NCBI GenBank assembly: GCA_037893225.1
Contig: JAZGUH010000280.1
Coordinates: 1,302,001-1,366,000 of the forward strand
Reading direction: 5' to 3'
DNA: 64,000 bases
Origin: Hippasteria phrygiana
Lineage: Eukaryota; Echinodermata; Asteroidea; Valvatida; Goniasteridae
Shown piece by piece: positions 45,801-58,600 of the stretch. The stretch's first letter is position 1, and every line of letters begins with the position of its first letter. The notes under the pieces were generated by a model. It was not told the DNA's origin and ran no database searches. It saw nothing but the letters and a program-made list of their open reading frames with translations. The translations under genes and the position numbers were made by a program.

Positions 45801-48800
45801 ATATTTTTTTGCATGCACTTGTATCATTACGGGTACTTAAATGTAGTGTACATGATCGGTCACTGCTGAAATTTTCAGAAATGGGCGGATTTGGGGGTTA
45901 GTATTTTATAGGAAATATCGTTCCACTGATCTGTTCCACTGAAAAGTTTTGCGTTGTTGGATGGCGCAAAAAACGAGAGAAAAACGGCGTTCATTTTCAA
46001 CTGTCGGGCGGCAGTTAACTGGATATGTTATTGCGTCCTCTTGTAAAATAAGCCCAATTTTGTAAACGGGATCGTTTTCAATTGGTCACATTACTACGCG
46101 AGCCGAATGGATACAACCAGTCGCTTCGGTACACTACGCGACACACACTTGTACTATAATTGCAACCTTGCGCCCGTTTTCGGATTGTTAAACCCATTTA
46201 AATGCAATGCGGACTAAAAACATTCAGTCAATAGAGGGCAGTATTTTTAAAATCCGTTATTTTTCCAACAATTGTTACGTGGAACAATCGTTGGAAAAAC
46301 GATATAAATCTCAACTTTTCTTGAAAACGACAGCACCAGGTGCCATCATTTCACAGGATGTTTGAGATTGCTATTAACTTAGTCTATTAAGGTGTTTCAT
46401 AATAATTCAGTAAAAACATTTTTTGAGGATTACCAATCGTGTACACTACGGTGTTAATAACAGTCTGATAAGAAACCAAACTCCAGCCTGTATTTTCGCA
46501 GTATTTATTTTATAAGTATGAAGGGTTTTACGGACGGGAACAATAAACCTCTCTGCCCACAAAAAGTTACTGACACAAATGCGGCATTTTACACTTCTAA
46601 GAGTCATATCTAAACGTGCATATATATTTCTTTGAATATTCAAAACAGCAAAAAGGTATTCGAATATTCGGTTGACGATTGAATATTCAAATATTCGGTA
46701 TATTCGGGACAGCCCTAATAGGGGTGTGCATTTACGGGAATGAAAAATAAAAGCACGGGTACCCGATAAAGATGATGTTGATTGCTGAGAGAAGTCTGCG
46801 TCATTTTGAAGTTTTATGTAGATTGCGTTTTGTAAAATAAAACAGCTAATTATTTCTGCCATGAAATAACAACAAAGTGACTTTTCAGAGCTATTTTTTA
46901 CAAATGTACTTCCTACAAATGTAGATGTTCAAGTTTCCATTCATATGACCCATAAATTGACATGGAACACTTCTAGGGCTGTTGTCAGCAATTTTTCTTG
47001 TCAACATGTCAACAAAATAAAACTGACGTCGACAAATTGTCAAAAAAAGCAAGTAATGAGTCGGGTAAATAAATCATGCATTGACTACAGGTAAAACTTT
47101 ACTGAAACGCGGACGTGGAATCCGATTTCTTACTTTTCTTCTTTACTAATATTAACCCTAACCCTCCTCAATCCTCCAAAATCCTCATGGTGGTTTTGGA
47201 GGATTTTAGAGGATTGAGGATGAATGGTGATTGAAGCAGCGGAGGATTTTGGAGGATTGAGGAGGATTTTGGAGGATTGAGGATGGTTCCTAGCAATAAG
47301 GGCCTAGGGGGTTAGGGTTAATTGTTAAATACACCGCAAGTAAATCGGCGGTTTTTTTACAAGAAAACATGGGTTGTTAATACATACTAGATTATAGTAC
47401 TAAGCTACAATCCCGGCCAAATCTCGTTGGGCCCCCGACCCCCCTGCCCCCAGTCAATGTTGGCTCTCATTGCGCGGAATGCGCTCCGGCTTGATATTAC
47501 AACATTGAGCAGGGGAGTGAGGGGCGCGGAGGAGGGTATGTTTATCATCACGTGGCCCAAGCATTTTGGCCGGGATTGTAGGTCTCACATTAGTTTATGT
47601 TTAACTTGTGACCAAAAGAATTGTGTTATCGCACATAAATTGCGTGCGATGTTTTTAAAAAAAAAATAAAAATTTCGACAATGAGTCATCTGTATCGACA
47701 TGTCGGAAAACTGCCATTGTCGACAAAAGGCCTGTCGACAACAGCCCTAAGCACTTCTTACTTACTCATAAACATTCCAGATTGTATTTGGCAAGGAAAG
47801 AACCAGGGAACCACCTGTCGAAAGAAAGCACAATAAACAAATAAATAAAACAACTATCACTGCAAAAGGACAATCCATGATGGCTTTTAAAGAAAAATGT
47901 GTTAATATGGCAAACATGCATCAAAGGAAAGTGCAAATGGCTAGCATCAGAGGTTTAATATGGATCTGCTTTACTGTATCTGCAACAGAAATAAGACTGC
48001 TCATTTCAGATTAAAGTAAGTTATCCTGTCCCAACCATTTCTATTGTTTTAAGCATAATGGTCTTGACCTTTGACCTATGGGGGCCAAAATCAATAGGGT
48101 TCTGGAGGACCCCAAGACCAATCCACATAGGAAGTTGATATGTCAAGTCCTCTAGTTATCATGTCCCAACCATCCACACGGACACACACAAACACACAGT
48201 CGTACTTTCCTATACTCGTGAGGACAATGCTTTGTGTTTCCTATTCTTCCTTTAATATAACCCAACCCCATAGACTAAAAGCACGTATCTTTACGTTCGA
48301 GGACCGATTTTAACAAAAGACCCACTCTCGAGGACAAGAAAGATTCTTTTGTATTTTCTTTCTCCTCTTGTCCTCGAACGTAGTACAATACAAAAGCACC
48401 CATGTATGGAACACTTCTTTTTTCTCTCTTTGTTTGTACTTTTCCAAACAGCTCCCATAAGGTTTGTATACGAAATTCTCCCGAGGACTCGGCCCAAGTC
48501 CTCGGTGTCATTGTTATCCCTAATCCCCCATTGTCCCAAGTCCTCTCTCGTATAGCCTAACCCACTCACACACGCACGCACGCACACACCCAAGTGTTTA
48601 AATACCCGCAATAGCGGACCTCCCATTGTCCCTCTTTTGTTTGTACTCTAACTTTTTTGGAAGGCCTCCAATATGTTTTGTACACGATTTTCAATCGTGG
48701 ACCTTGACACAATCGTGGACCCTATTGTCCTCTTTGTTAAAGGTCCACGGTTTGAATAGCTATACAAACGCAGCTCTACATTACATTACTTGTGTGGACA

Positions 48801-51800
48801 TTCCTTTGCATTTGTGTAGTTAGGAATTCTCGGCTAAAATACTCATTTTTCTCACATCCAGAAAAAATTTTCAACCCCAATTTTTGATAGTGGCCCCTGA
48901 AGTGTTACCCTTCACTTTTTCAAATATAACCCTAACCCGATTTTACCTCTAGAGCTCTTTTTCAGAGAGGGGAAAACCAAGTCTGGACGTGGGCAAGTCC
49001 ACACAATGTCTTCGCTACCTGCCTAGTGTGGACATCTTTTGTTCCGAGGTCCACACAACGTATGTAACGCTTGTACACACAGCGACCCACACATGGAAGG
49101 ACAAGGCAAACGCAGCATGCCCTTTCGGCTTCGCCGGCAGGGCATAAAAACAGTTGTACTAATCGCATTTATACAGAAAATCAACATCTGTTCTATCCCG
49201 GCCGTAATGTACAATGTGGATGGCAACCTCGATATTTTGCTCTAATTTTGTTTGTTTGGGCAAGTTAAATAATATGCAAAATAGTTAAACTATACATGTT
49301 TTTTGTTTACAACTCACCCAAAGTCGCCAAAATGAACAAATATCTAAACTCGAAGCCAAAGGCAAAGGTGCCCTTCCACATTTCATATCCAAAGATGCTA
49401 GTTATTACGTACAAGAACACCAAGGTCTGAAATAAAACAACGGACGTCAATCAAAAAATCATTAGCAACAAATAAACGTAGTAGTCACTGACATGTTACA
49501 GAAGAGCAGGGTCGTGCACCTAGTATCAATTGTCGGACACGCACTTGTCCGACATGCATGTCTGACCATAGTCACGGCTGCAGTGCCGTAACCAAGTCAT
49601 TTTTTTCTCAAGTCAAGTCAGGTCGCAAGTCAAATTTTTCCAAGTCAAGTTCTCAAGTCAATTGTTGAATATACTAAATTAAAATTCCAATGACAAATTA
49701 CTATGCATAGGCACTGTACAAAATCAACCTGGCATGCCGTCTTGATGATTCCCTAGGCAGTCGGCCAGCGCTGCGGCCCCGCATACGAACAGGACACCCA
49801 GATCGCTATGCTCTATAGGCAAACAAATCTGACGTCAGATCTATTTGCTGCCCGCATCGACAAATGGCCCCAGCGGGCGAGAGGGGACTTGATAAAAATC
49901 GCTCCCAAAAGTCACTTTTTTGTTATTTCATGGCAGAAATAATTGGCCGTTTTATTCTACAATGCGCAATCTACACAAAACTACAAAATGACGCAGACTT
50001 CTCTTAGCAATCGACATCCTTTTTAACTAAAGTGTTAATAAGAGCAAGTCGAATATTCGCCAGGAGATCTCACCATTTGACTGAAGTCATAGGCCCACGG
50101 TAGAAACATGACGCCAGTCAGGTATTTCTCCCAGTGTGAGATGAAAAATGTAGCCATTATTATGCATAAAATGCAGTACAGGATCCAGACGTTGGCGCCG
50201 TAGTCTTCAGGATCTCGTCCAAACACGGAGTAGATACCGATAGGAAGCAGGCACGATATAATGCTATCACTACCATGATCAAAGAGTTCTCCCAATGGTG
50301 TGCTGGAGTTGGTTCGTCTTGCCTGCTTTCCGTCGATACCGTCTGTGTATATGCAACATGAAAACAAATCATTAACACTTATCCAGTATGAAAAAGTCAT
50401 CCGAACCAGGTACCCGACAGCTAATGTAAGGAACCGGTCCCAGATTATGGAATCGAGTACCCGTAACCGAATTTACATATGACTTAGTAATTTCTCAGAC
50501 AATGAAAAAGGAAGTTTTTGAACGTTATTTGTGGGGAATTTTCAATGAAAAACGGGGTACATGAAAAAACTAAACAAAATGCTGTTTATGATGCTAGCGA
50601 AAATGCAATTTACACTGTAAAGCCATAGAGCTCACTGTACACACTAAGTCTTGCATCTTGCTGTATTGATGCACCGATGTGGTAGTATTAACGTGCGGAC
50701 CTTTACGAACAATATAAACAGCAATTTCCGAGATTTAATTTTTTAGATTGGCTTCTTTAAGTACCCTAACCTTCCCAAATTCTCCAAAATCCTCTTTGCC
50801 AAAAGAAGGAATTTGGAGGATCGAGGGTCTCTGGAAGTTGTTTTTACTATCGGAGGATTTTGCAGGATTGAGGGCAAAATAGGTTTTTTGCCTCTGAAGG
50901 AAAATGGAGGATCCAGGTCATCAGCAACAATCTGATGCTGGTTGATCGGAGGATTGAGGTTACTAGGGTGTTTACGAAAACCCTAGAGGATTTTGAAGGA
51001 TTCGGGCAGTGGTCACCATAAGAGGATTTTGGAGGAATCAGGTTACAAGCAGCTTGAACACTTGAAATCAGAGGATGTTGGAGGATTCGGGTTACTTGGA
51101 GAAAAAATGATGGAGTTAGGGTTAAAGAGTAACCCAGGTGAGGTACCCGTCTTTTTTTTCTCAAAAAAAGTCTCATCCTTATTGAGTGATCCCCACAATG
51201 TCGCTTCCCAGGTTGTATTGTAAAATTGGGCGTGATCCCTGGGTATACTGCATTCTGGGTTAATGACTTCTGACTAGCGCCCACTGAACAAAGACCCTGA
51301 CAATTTGGGAGAAATACCTTTTTGTCGGTTCGAATATTAAAAAAAAAAGTTTTGTCGACGGTAACTTTTTGTGGACAGAAGTTTATTATAAAATAATTAC
51401 CGGTACTGCAAAAACGCAGGCTGGAGTTTGGTTTCTTGTTATCAGAATGTTATAAGTTCCCGCAATGATCTTGATACAACAGACACATGCAAATAAATGT
51501 TGATCGGGCGGTCCATAACACTGGTGCGCTTTGCATGCAACTTTTTACCGGCGCGGCATGCAGTTGGAGCTGATGCGTGAACAACTTGATCGGCGAGTAT
51601 CGAATATTCAAATATTCGGTCCAATCAGTTTCGAATAATCAAATACTAAATTATTCAAAAATGAACAGCCCTAGTTATGCAAACTGCAAGTAACCTACCA
51701 AGAGTGTGAGCGACGAAGAGTCCAATCCCTACCACCAGAAAGACGAGGTTGGATACCGGTGGGTACTGGGGGTACCTGCGACTAGCGGCATAATACGACC

Positions 51801-54800
51801 AATCGGCAACTGACAGGATTACACAGCTCAGGACGAGGATCAGGAATCCCAGGAACGTTATCAGGTTGGGTGCAAACCACTCTGGAAAAAGCTGATCAAG
51901 AACAAGTATCTTGTGGATAGAATGCTCAAATATATCTGGTTGTTGCAAATTGTGCCATTTTGAGCTACAGGCAAAATTCCTGATCAAGAACAAGTATCTT
52001 GTGGATAGAATGCTCAAATATTTGGTTGTTGCAAATTGTGCCATTTTGAGCTACAGGAAAAAATCCTGTCGAAATTTTCAATTTTCATTTTATTGCTTAA
52101 TTAAAATGATAGTTTATGTATAATAAAATCATACTGTGTTTTCGGTTTTTTGTTTTGTTTTTTTAGTACAATAAAATGTTTAAAAAAGATTTTAGTAAGG
52201 TAACTCACTGATAATCACCAGAATTTGTGTTTAGTTTTCTTCATAAGAATTTTTATTTCGATTTGTGTACATCGCCATTTTGAATGCAATCATAACAAAC
52301 TTGGTAGGGCTGTCCAGAACATATATCGAATATTTGATATTCAATCGTCAAGCGAATATTCGAATACCATTTTACCAGTTCGAATATTTGAAAAGATATA
52401 TACGACTCTGATGCTATTTTAATGGAAAAGTTATGGCGCTTAGCAGTGTCAAATGCTGCATTTTTGTCAATCATAACTTTTAGTGGATGGAGGTTTATTG
52501 TTTCCGTCCGTAAAACCCTTGATTGCAACAGGGCCATGCAAAAAAATGCCGTTTGAACGGTCCATAATATCAATCGCCATACGTAAAACACCGGCGTGCT
52601 TTTACATACAATTGTTTTTTACCGGTGCACTGAAAAACTTGATCGGCGAGTATCGAATATTCGATCAAACCCAGTTTCGACTATTGAACACTAAATTATT
52701 CGAAAATGAACAGCCCTAAAACTTGGTATCAATTTAAATCTTGTGATCTAAACTCTTCATTGATTGGCCGATCTGACCGATATTTCCCCAAATAAACCAA
52801 TGCGAGACACTTTTAGGAGATACATGTACCAAGACTACCCGTAATCGTGAGCCGTTCACAGATTCTAGAGAAATTATCCCAATTTTCAGACCTATAGACC
52901 CAGGCAGGGTAAGTTCCACCGTTGGTGAGACAAACTCACCTCCCCTTAACCTTTTTTTGGTGTCCATGATATGAACAACATTTTGAAAAACAATGATGTA
53001 AACATTATTTGAGATTACACACGAATCAGTCATCCAGCTTTATGCCAACTTAGAATAACAAGGTGGTTCTCGAACCACACGTCTCGCCTGCTTTCATGAT
53101 TACCCGGGAAGAATGCAGGGGCACTGATAACGGTTGAAGGAGCAAGGGTTAGTGTAAAAAGAAAATGAAATGGTAAGTTATCAAAAGCAAGAACCGATGA
53201 GCATGCCTAAAACAATGGTAGGTGACAAAAGCAATGTGGAAGGAAAATGTTGTCCAAAGTGATGGAAGTTTGAGTGGGGTGTAAAGGCTAGAGGATGATG
53301 AAAGCATGGAGATTTAATACTGACACGACCATCATATAAAGGTTGTAGTGCATGCATGACCCAAATTTGATTCCAATTGGACTTCCACTTTTCTAATGAG
53401 ACAAGTTGGACAATTCCAGCCTATTTTAGAACTTGACCTCAAATGACCTTTGACCTCATACTTGTCCTTTGACACAAGCATCATATAAAGGTTGCAATAT
53501 TGAATGCATGACCCAAGTTTGATTAAAATTGGACTTCAACTTTGCGTATAAGACCCATTTTAGAGACCCACTTTAACCAAAATGACACATATGGACTACG
53601 TACTACGGACGGACTACGGACTACGTACTACGGACGGACTACGTACTACGGACGTACTACGGACGGACTACGGACTACGTACTACGGACGGACTACGGAC
53701 GGACTACGGACGGACTACGTACTACGGACAGACTACACGTACTACGGACTACGTACTACGTACAGAAAGAGTGATTGCATACATGTAGTCTCTTTCTGAA
53801 CTTACCGGTAGTTCAGGCGAGACAACAAGTGCTCTAAGTGTGGCAAATCCTAATTTTTCAAAGAGTTCAGCATTGCTCTATCGTTCATAATGGTGTCTTT
53901 GTAACAAAAAGTGTACCCATGATTGTGGCTGTGCACACATGTGTAGCCCTAGGGCTGGTTCTTACAGAATATGTGAAGCAAGGTTAGGCCCCTAAACCCT
54001 GCTTCACACATTCTGTAATTAGAACCATGCTGAGTCCAACAATACAGTTATCAAATTAACTGCAGCGTGAATAATTGTCAATTTGAATAAACCAACCTTG
54101 ACACACTATGAACATCTAACAAGAGAAAAATGTTGCACTAAAAATCCATCGTTACTACATGTACATGTAGTTCACAGTGACATACCATGCATGTATTCAA
54201 TGGTTACACTATGCCAAAACCAACAAATTCAACAGTTGATACTGGAGCTGTATTAAGTACCCTAACCCTGCCAGACACAGGTGATAGTTTGACCTTGCTG
54301 CACTCTGCACACAAGTCAATGTGTCTGGCAGGGTTTCTAGCCAAAATACCCTGGAGAGTTCGGGTTAAATTAGCTTTAAAAAAAACCAGGGTGTGTGGAA
54401 ATTCGTACTGATATTGATGGATTCAGCAGGGTTAGGGGTTTACATCACCGTACATACGTGCACTGAAGCCTGCTGGGCGGATCTGTGTTCGCGTACAAAT
54501 CTACGCGTGTGGAAACTTTTTTCTTAATGGAAAACTTGTTTCGATTTTGTTTTATAAGCTGCACACCAGAAACAGTGTTGCCCTATAATAACTTGAAAAT
54601 TCTTACAGTTTTCACACAGCCTGAATGTTAACTAGCAGTGGGAGAAATCGGAGATTTCAAAATCCGGTTATCCGAATTTTATTCAAACCGAATAACGGTT
54701 ATCTGATTTCACCGGATGGTCCCCTCTCACTCATAGTCATGCCCACAAAAAGTGACGAGTGAGGTGCCGCATGAAAAGCCCTGCCAATGATTGGATATGT

Positions 54801-55662
54801 CGAGTGCAATCTGGAGTTTTGCGCAAGTTGATTGTACTCCCTCCTGAGCTAATTTCCCTTTGAATGAAATCCATTCATAGGGATATGAACTCAGGAGGGA
54901 GTACAATAAACTTGCGCAAAACTCCAGACTGCGCTCGACAGATATAGTTAGCACTTTGCAGGATTCATTGACCACTGGGCCTTTTACAAAAACATTCTAG
55001 AGCTGTAATGTTGAACAAAAATGGATGGGCAGGCTATTCATATACCAAGAAGACCACTAGCGAGTGAATGCAGTTACAATCAGAGACCATGGAGCAAATT
55101 GGAGAATGTTCCAGTAGTTTTCTTTAGCCTGTGTCACAAAAAATGGAAGGCTTAATATTTTTGTTTTTGGTAGCTTTCGAATATCCGGTTTCCAAAATCA
55201 AAACCGAATAATGGAATTCAAACCGAATGTAAAAATAAAAGTCCGGATTTATATCCCACCATTAATGTTAACGCCCCTATTAACTGCCTCCCCAGTCCCC
55301 GCCCTCTCCCACACTGCCCCCAACGTGAGGATTGATCTTTTTGGTTCGTGCCCAAGATAAGAGTGGGGACTCTGGTCCTTCTTTGTGTGGGAAAATACAC
55401 ATACAAAATCAGCCCTATGCTTTTACGGAGCAGAATGGTGCCACAGGGGAGTGGAGGTTTGGCCGCTGTCAAAATGTCAATCCCCACCCCCGGGGGGGGG
55501 GGGGGGGGGGGGGGCACGCATGGAGGGAACATTTACGTACCTTAACAACAGCGTTCCAGAACGGATGCATGATGTAGATGGAGAGAGGTGAAGTATCCTT
55601 GGCATTGTACTGCATACAAAAGGAAACACAGAAAATAAATAATAATGGTGATGCCTGACCAA

Positions 55663-55693
<31 letters not shown>

Positions 55694-58600
55694 CATGTTT
55701 AGGGGTCGAATTTCAGGTAAAATTCTACTAGACAGCTGGGCTAGTAGCACAAACATTTTAATAGACCAGAAGGTATTTCACAAGACCAATGGTAAAAGTA
55801 TGAACACACAGTGTTTTGAATGAGTGTGCTGTTTTGATTTTTTTCCCCTTTGCCGACCTTGTTGGTGGAGGGGTTAAAATGCTGTTTTTATTGAAACTCC
55901 CTGCCTCAAAACTAAAAATGGCCATTCCAGAAATTATAGGGCTTTTTCAGTTCACCAGATTTAGAAAAAAATGAACTTTAATGATAGCATTTCACGGTGT
56001 ATGGAAAAAAGTAAGAACAATGGACTAGTTGAGTCAAGAGTTCACTAGACCAACACTCAAATCACTGGACTCGGTCCAGCGGTCCAGTGGATATTTCGAT
56101 CCCTGATGTTTAGAGTCAACGCCCATTTCTTTTTTCGGGGCCGCCTAGATTTTTTTTAAATTTTTACCAGTAGAAAATGAGGTGAAAAAAAACAACCTAA
56201 AATGTCAACCGATCCATCAGGAAATAAAATACAAGCTTACTAATGAAGTTCAATTCTCTTGTCCAACATTGGTTTGAACAGTTAAAAACCTACGGTTGTC
56301 GGAAATTTAAATAAGAATGACGGTCATCTGGAACATAAAAAAAAATTGTTTAAAAAAGCCCACAAATTTTTAAAAACTACTCCTATTCCCTTTAAAAAAA
56401 CAAACGGATGCTACATGCTAGACTATGCCGTACGAAACCTGAATATTAATGCGACTGTTTCCTGCAAAAACATTCCGAGGAATATTTTCTTTGCCTTATT
56501 AATGCTGTGGTTGGTCAAGAGCATTAAGGCGCCCTCTGTCAACAAAAACGATGCGAAACTGCTGAGTGGCGATGGCTGTGGTCTTGGTAAGCGAAATGTT
56601 CGTACAATTTCACCTCAAGTGACATTTCAAGGAATTGAACCTTAAACCTACGTGTACATAGCCATTATCAAGATAAGGCATATGAAATGTTGTGGCAGAA
56701 AAATTTGTGACAAGAGAGTTATGGATCATGACAAAAATGGGTAAAAATCTTCCACAGCAGTTTCAATGCGTCTCTCTGGAAGGTTTGTGAAAACCTTACA
56801 CAGTTCTGGAAGTATCAAAACGCTACCAGTCCTGAACCCATCAAAATTCAACACAACCTGCTGTTGGAGTTTGTAAGGCTTTGGGTAGTTAGGGTTAACC
56901 ATAAGGCAACTTAAAATAAATAACTTGTTTCTCATCAGCGGCCGGGTGGATTTTTTCGTGCCGGGTGGATATTTTTTATATTTTATAATTATAAAAGTTA
57001 AAATATAAATGTACCGGACGCCCAGAAATTCCGAGCAGAATTTTGTTTCTTTCTTTTATATACGCTATAAAACACGCTGTTGTAAACAATGCCAGGTAAA
57101 CTCACGTTGGGGAGGTTTTTATAAACACCGACAACCTGACCCAAAAGCCTGGGGCCGTGTGAACTCTACTGTATTATGTAATGATAGTAAAGTTAGTGGC
57201 CATGTGGTATAAGCCAGGAAAATCAATAAATCTAGGCTGGTATCAGGCAAAAGGCGCGCGACGGACCGGACAGGAGCTAAGTCGAGTGCGACCGGTCGTC
57301 TGTGTGCCTCTTCCATTCGAAAATAGGGGTGCTCGAAATAGTGGGAAAATAAATATCCATTTTAAAGTCTTAACTGTAATCAACGAAAACAATCTGTTAT
57401 TTGGAAAAAGAATGCCATGTCGCAACAAAATTTCTGTCAACCAGCGCTTTCGCTCGTGCCCACTGCCCATCAGTGGCGTAGCCAGGCTCCTCCTAGAGAG
57501 GGGAGGGGGGGGCAAACGGGGGAATGGCTATTTTCAAGGGGAAAAATTTGACTTTGTTAAATAGGTCCACGCTATAGTAACGCATATCTACACACTACAC
57601 TGTAAAAAAGGCGTTTAGCTTTTAAACACTTTTCTTGTACCCACTTTTTTGACACGTTTAGCCCACGACATGTTTAGATTTTAACGTTTAAATGCTAAAC
57701 GTGTTGTGTCAAAAAGCAAAACGTTAAATCTAAACATGTCGTGGGCTAAACGTGTCAAAAAAGTGGGTACAAGAAAAGTGTTTAAAAGCTAAACGCCTTT
57801 TTTACAGTGTACAGATGGCGACCCCCCCCCCCCCCCCCCAAAACAAATCCAATTTTCCAGGGGGGGGGCAAGAGGGGGGGGGGGGGCAAGAGTTCCCACA
57901 GGGGGGCAGTTGCCCCCCCTTGCCTACGCCACTGCCGCCCATACTAGTACTGGGCGCTGGGAAATGCTGATGAGCTTCACAGAATTTCTGTGAAGGAAAA
58001 CGCACCGCATTCTGGGTAGCGTACAATGACATTTCGAATTGCATGCCGCGCAGCTAAGCGACGGAAGTGGTAACCCATGTTCACAAGTCACAAAAAATAT
58101 ATCCAATCAGAGCTGAAAGCGCATCAGAGCTTACCAGCGCCCAGTATGGGTGGCGTGGTGGACACAAGCCAACCTCGTTACCATGTGTACGATCTTGCTG
58201 CGCCATGTTTCTTCCCACTATGGCTTGCGCGATCACACGCGCCCATGGAGTCGAGGCTGGGCACGAGCGAAACCAGCGCTGTAAAGTTGCATAGTCAGAT
58301 ACTGGTTTAAAAGAATCAGCGATATTGTTGTTTGAACATCGGAACTAGACCAGGGCAGTCTGATCTGTAGGTGCACTTCAAAGCGTTCCTCTTTTGAGGT
58401 CAGCTGTGTCATGTGCATTCATATCATCTTGTAAATGTTATATTTTTAAAATCCTTTTATTGAATAAATTCAGTTTCTTTAAAAATATGTAAAATATTTG
58501 TGTTCTAGCTGATGTGTAGTATGCCTACTAGTACCGGTATATCGAGACCATGGAGATATTATCTTTGCATAAAATACTTCCATGCCGTGAACAAATAAAA

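Larger units (their letters stand above)
46974..47749. mobile_element. hAT-like element TAGGGCTGTTGTC with nested insertions
   Basis: Ends TAGGGCTGTTGTC and GACAACAGCCCTA. Flanks AACACTTC and AGCACTTC (7 of 8). TGTCGACA motifs lie near both ends. Two other palindromic elements (47151-47322, 47408-47580) lie inside, so this insertion is older. Confidence 0.88.
57441..58281. mobile_element. Nested composite element, same outer arms as 24159-24530
   Basis: CCAGCGCTTTCGCTCGTGCC then CA at the left, TGGGCACGAGCGAAACCAGC then GCTG at the right. The inner pair TGGGCGCTGGGAAATGCTGA (57951) and AGCGCATCAGAGCTTACCAG then CGCCCA (58119) corresponds to the inner pair at 24186/24360. A hAT-like element splits the left arm. 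Confidence 0.72.

Noticed and set aside
53542..53799. Thr/Tyr-rich plus-strand frames
   Set aside because: Readings of the CTACGTACTACGGACGGA tandem repeat.
55218..55756. Proline-rich minus-strand frames around EPT1 exon 2
   Set aside because: They are a run-through of the real 69-base exon into the G/C tract; the exon borders have clear splice sites.
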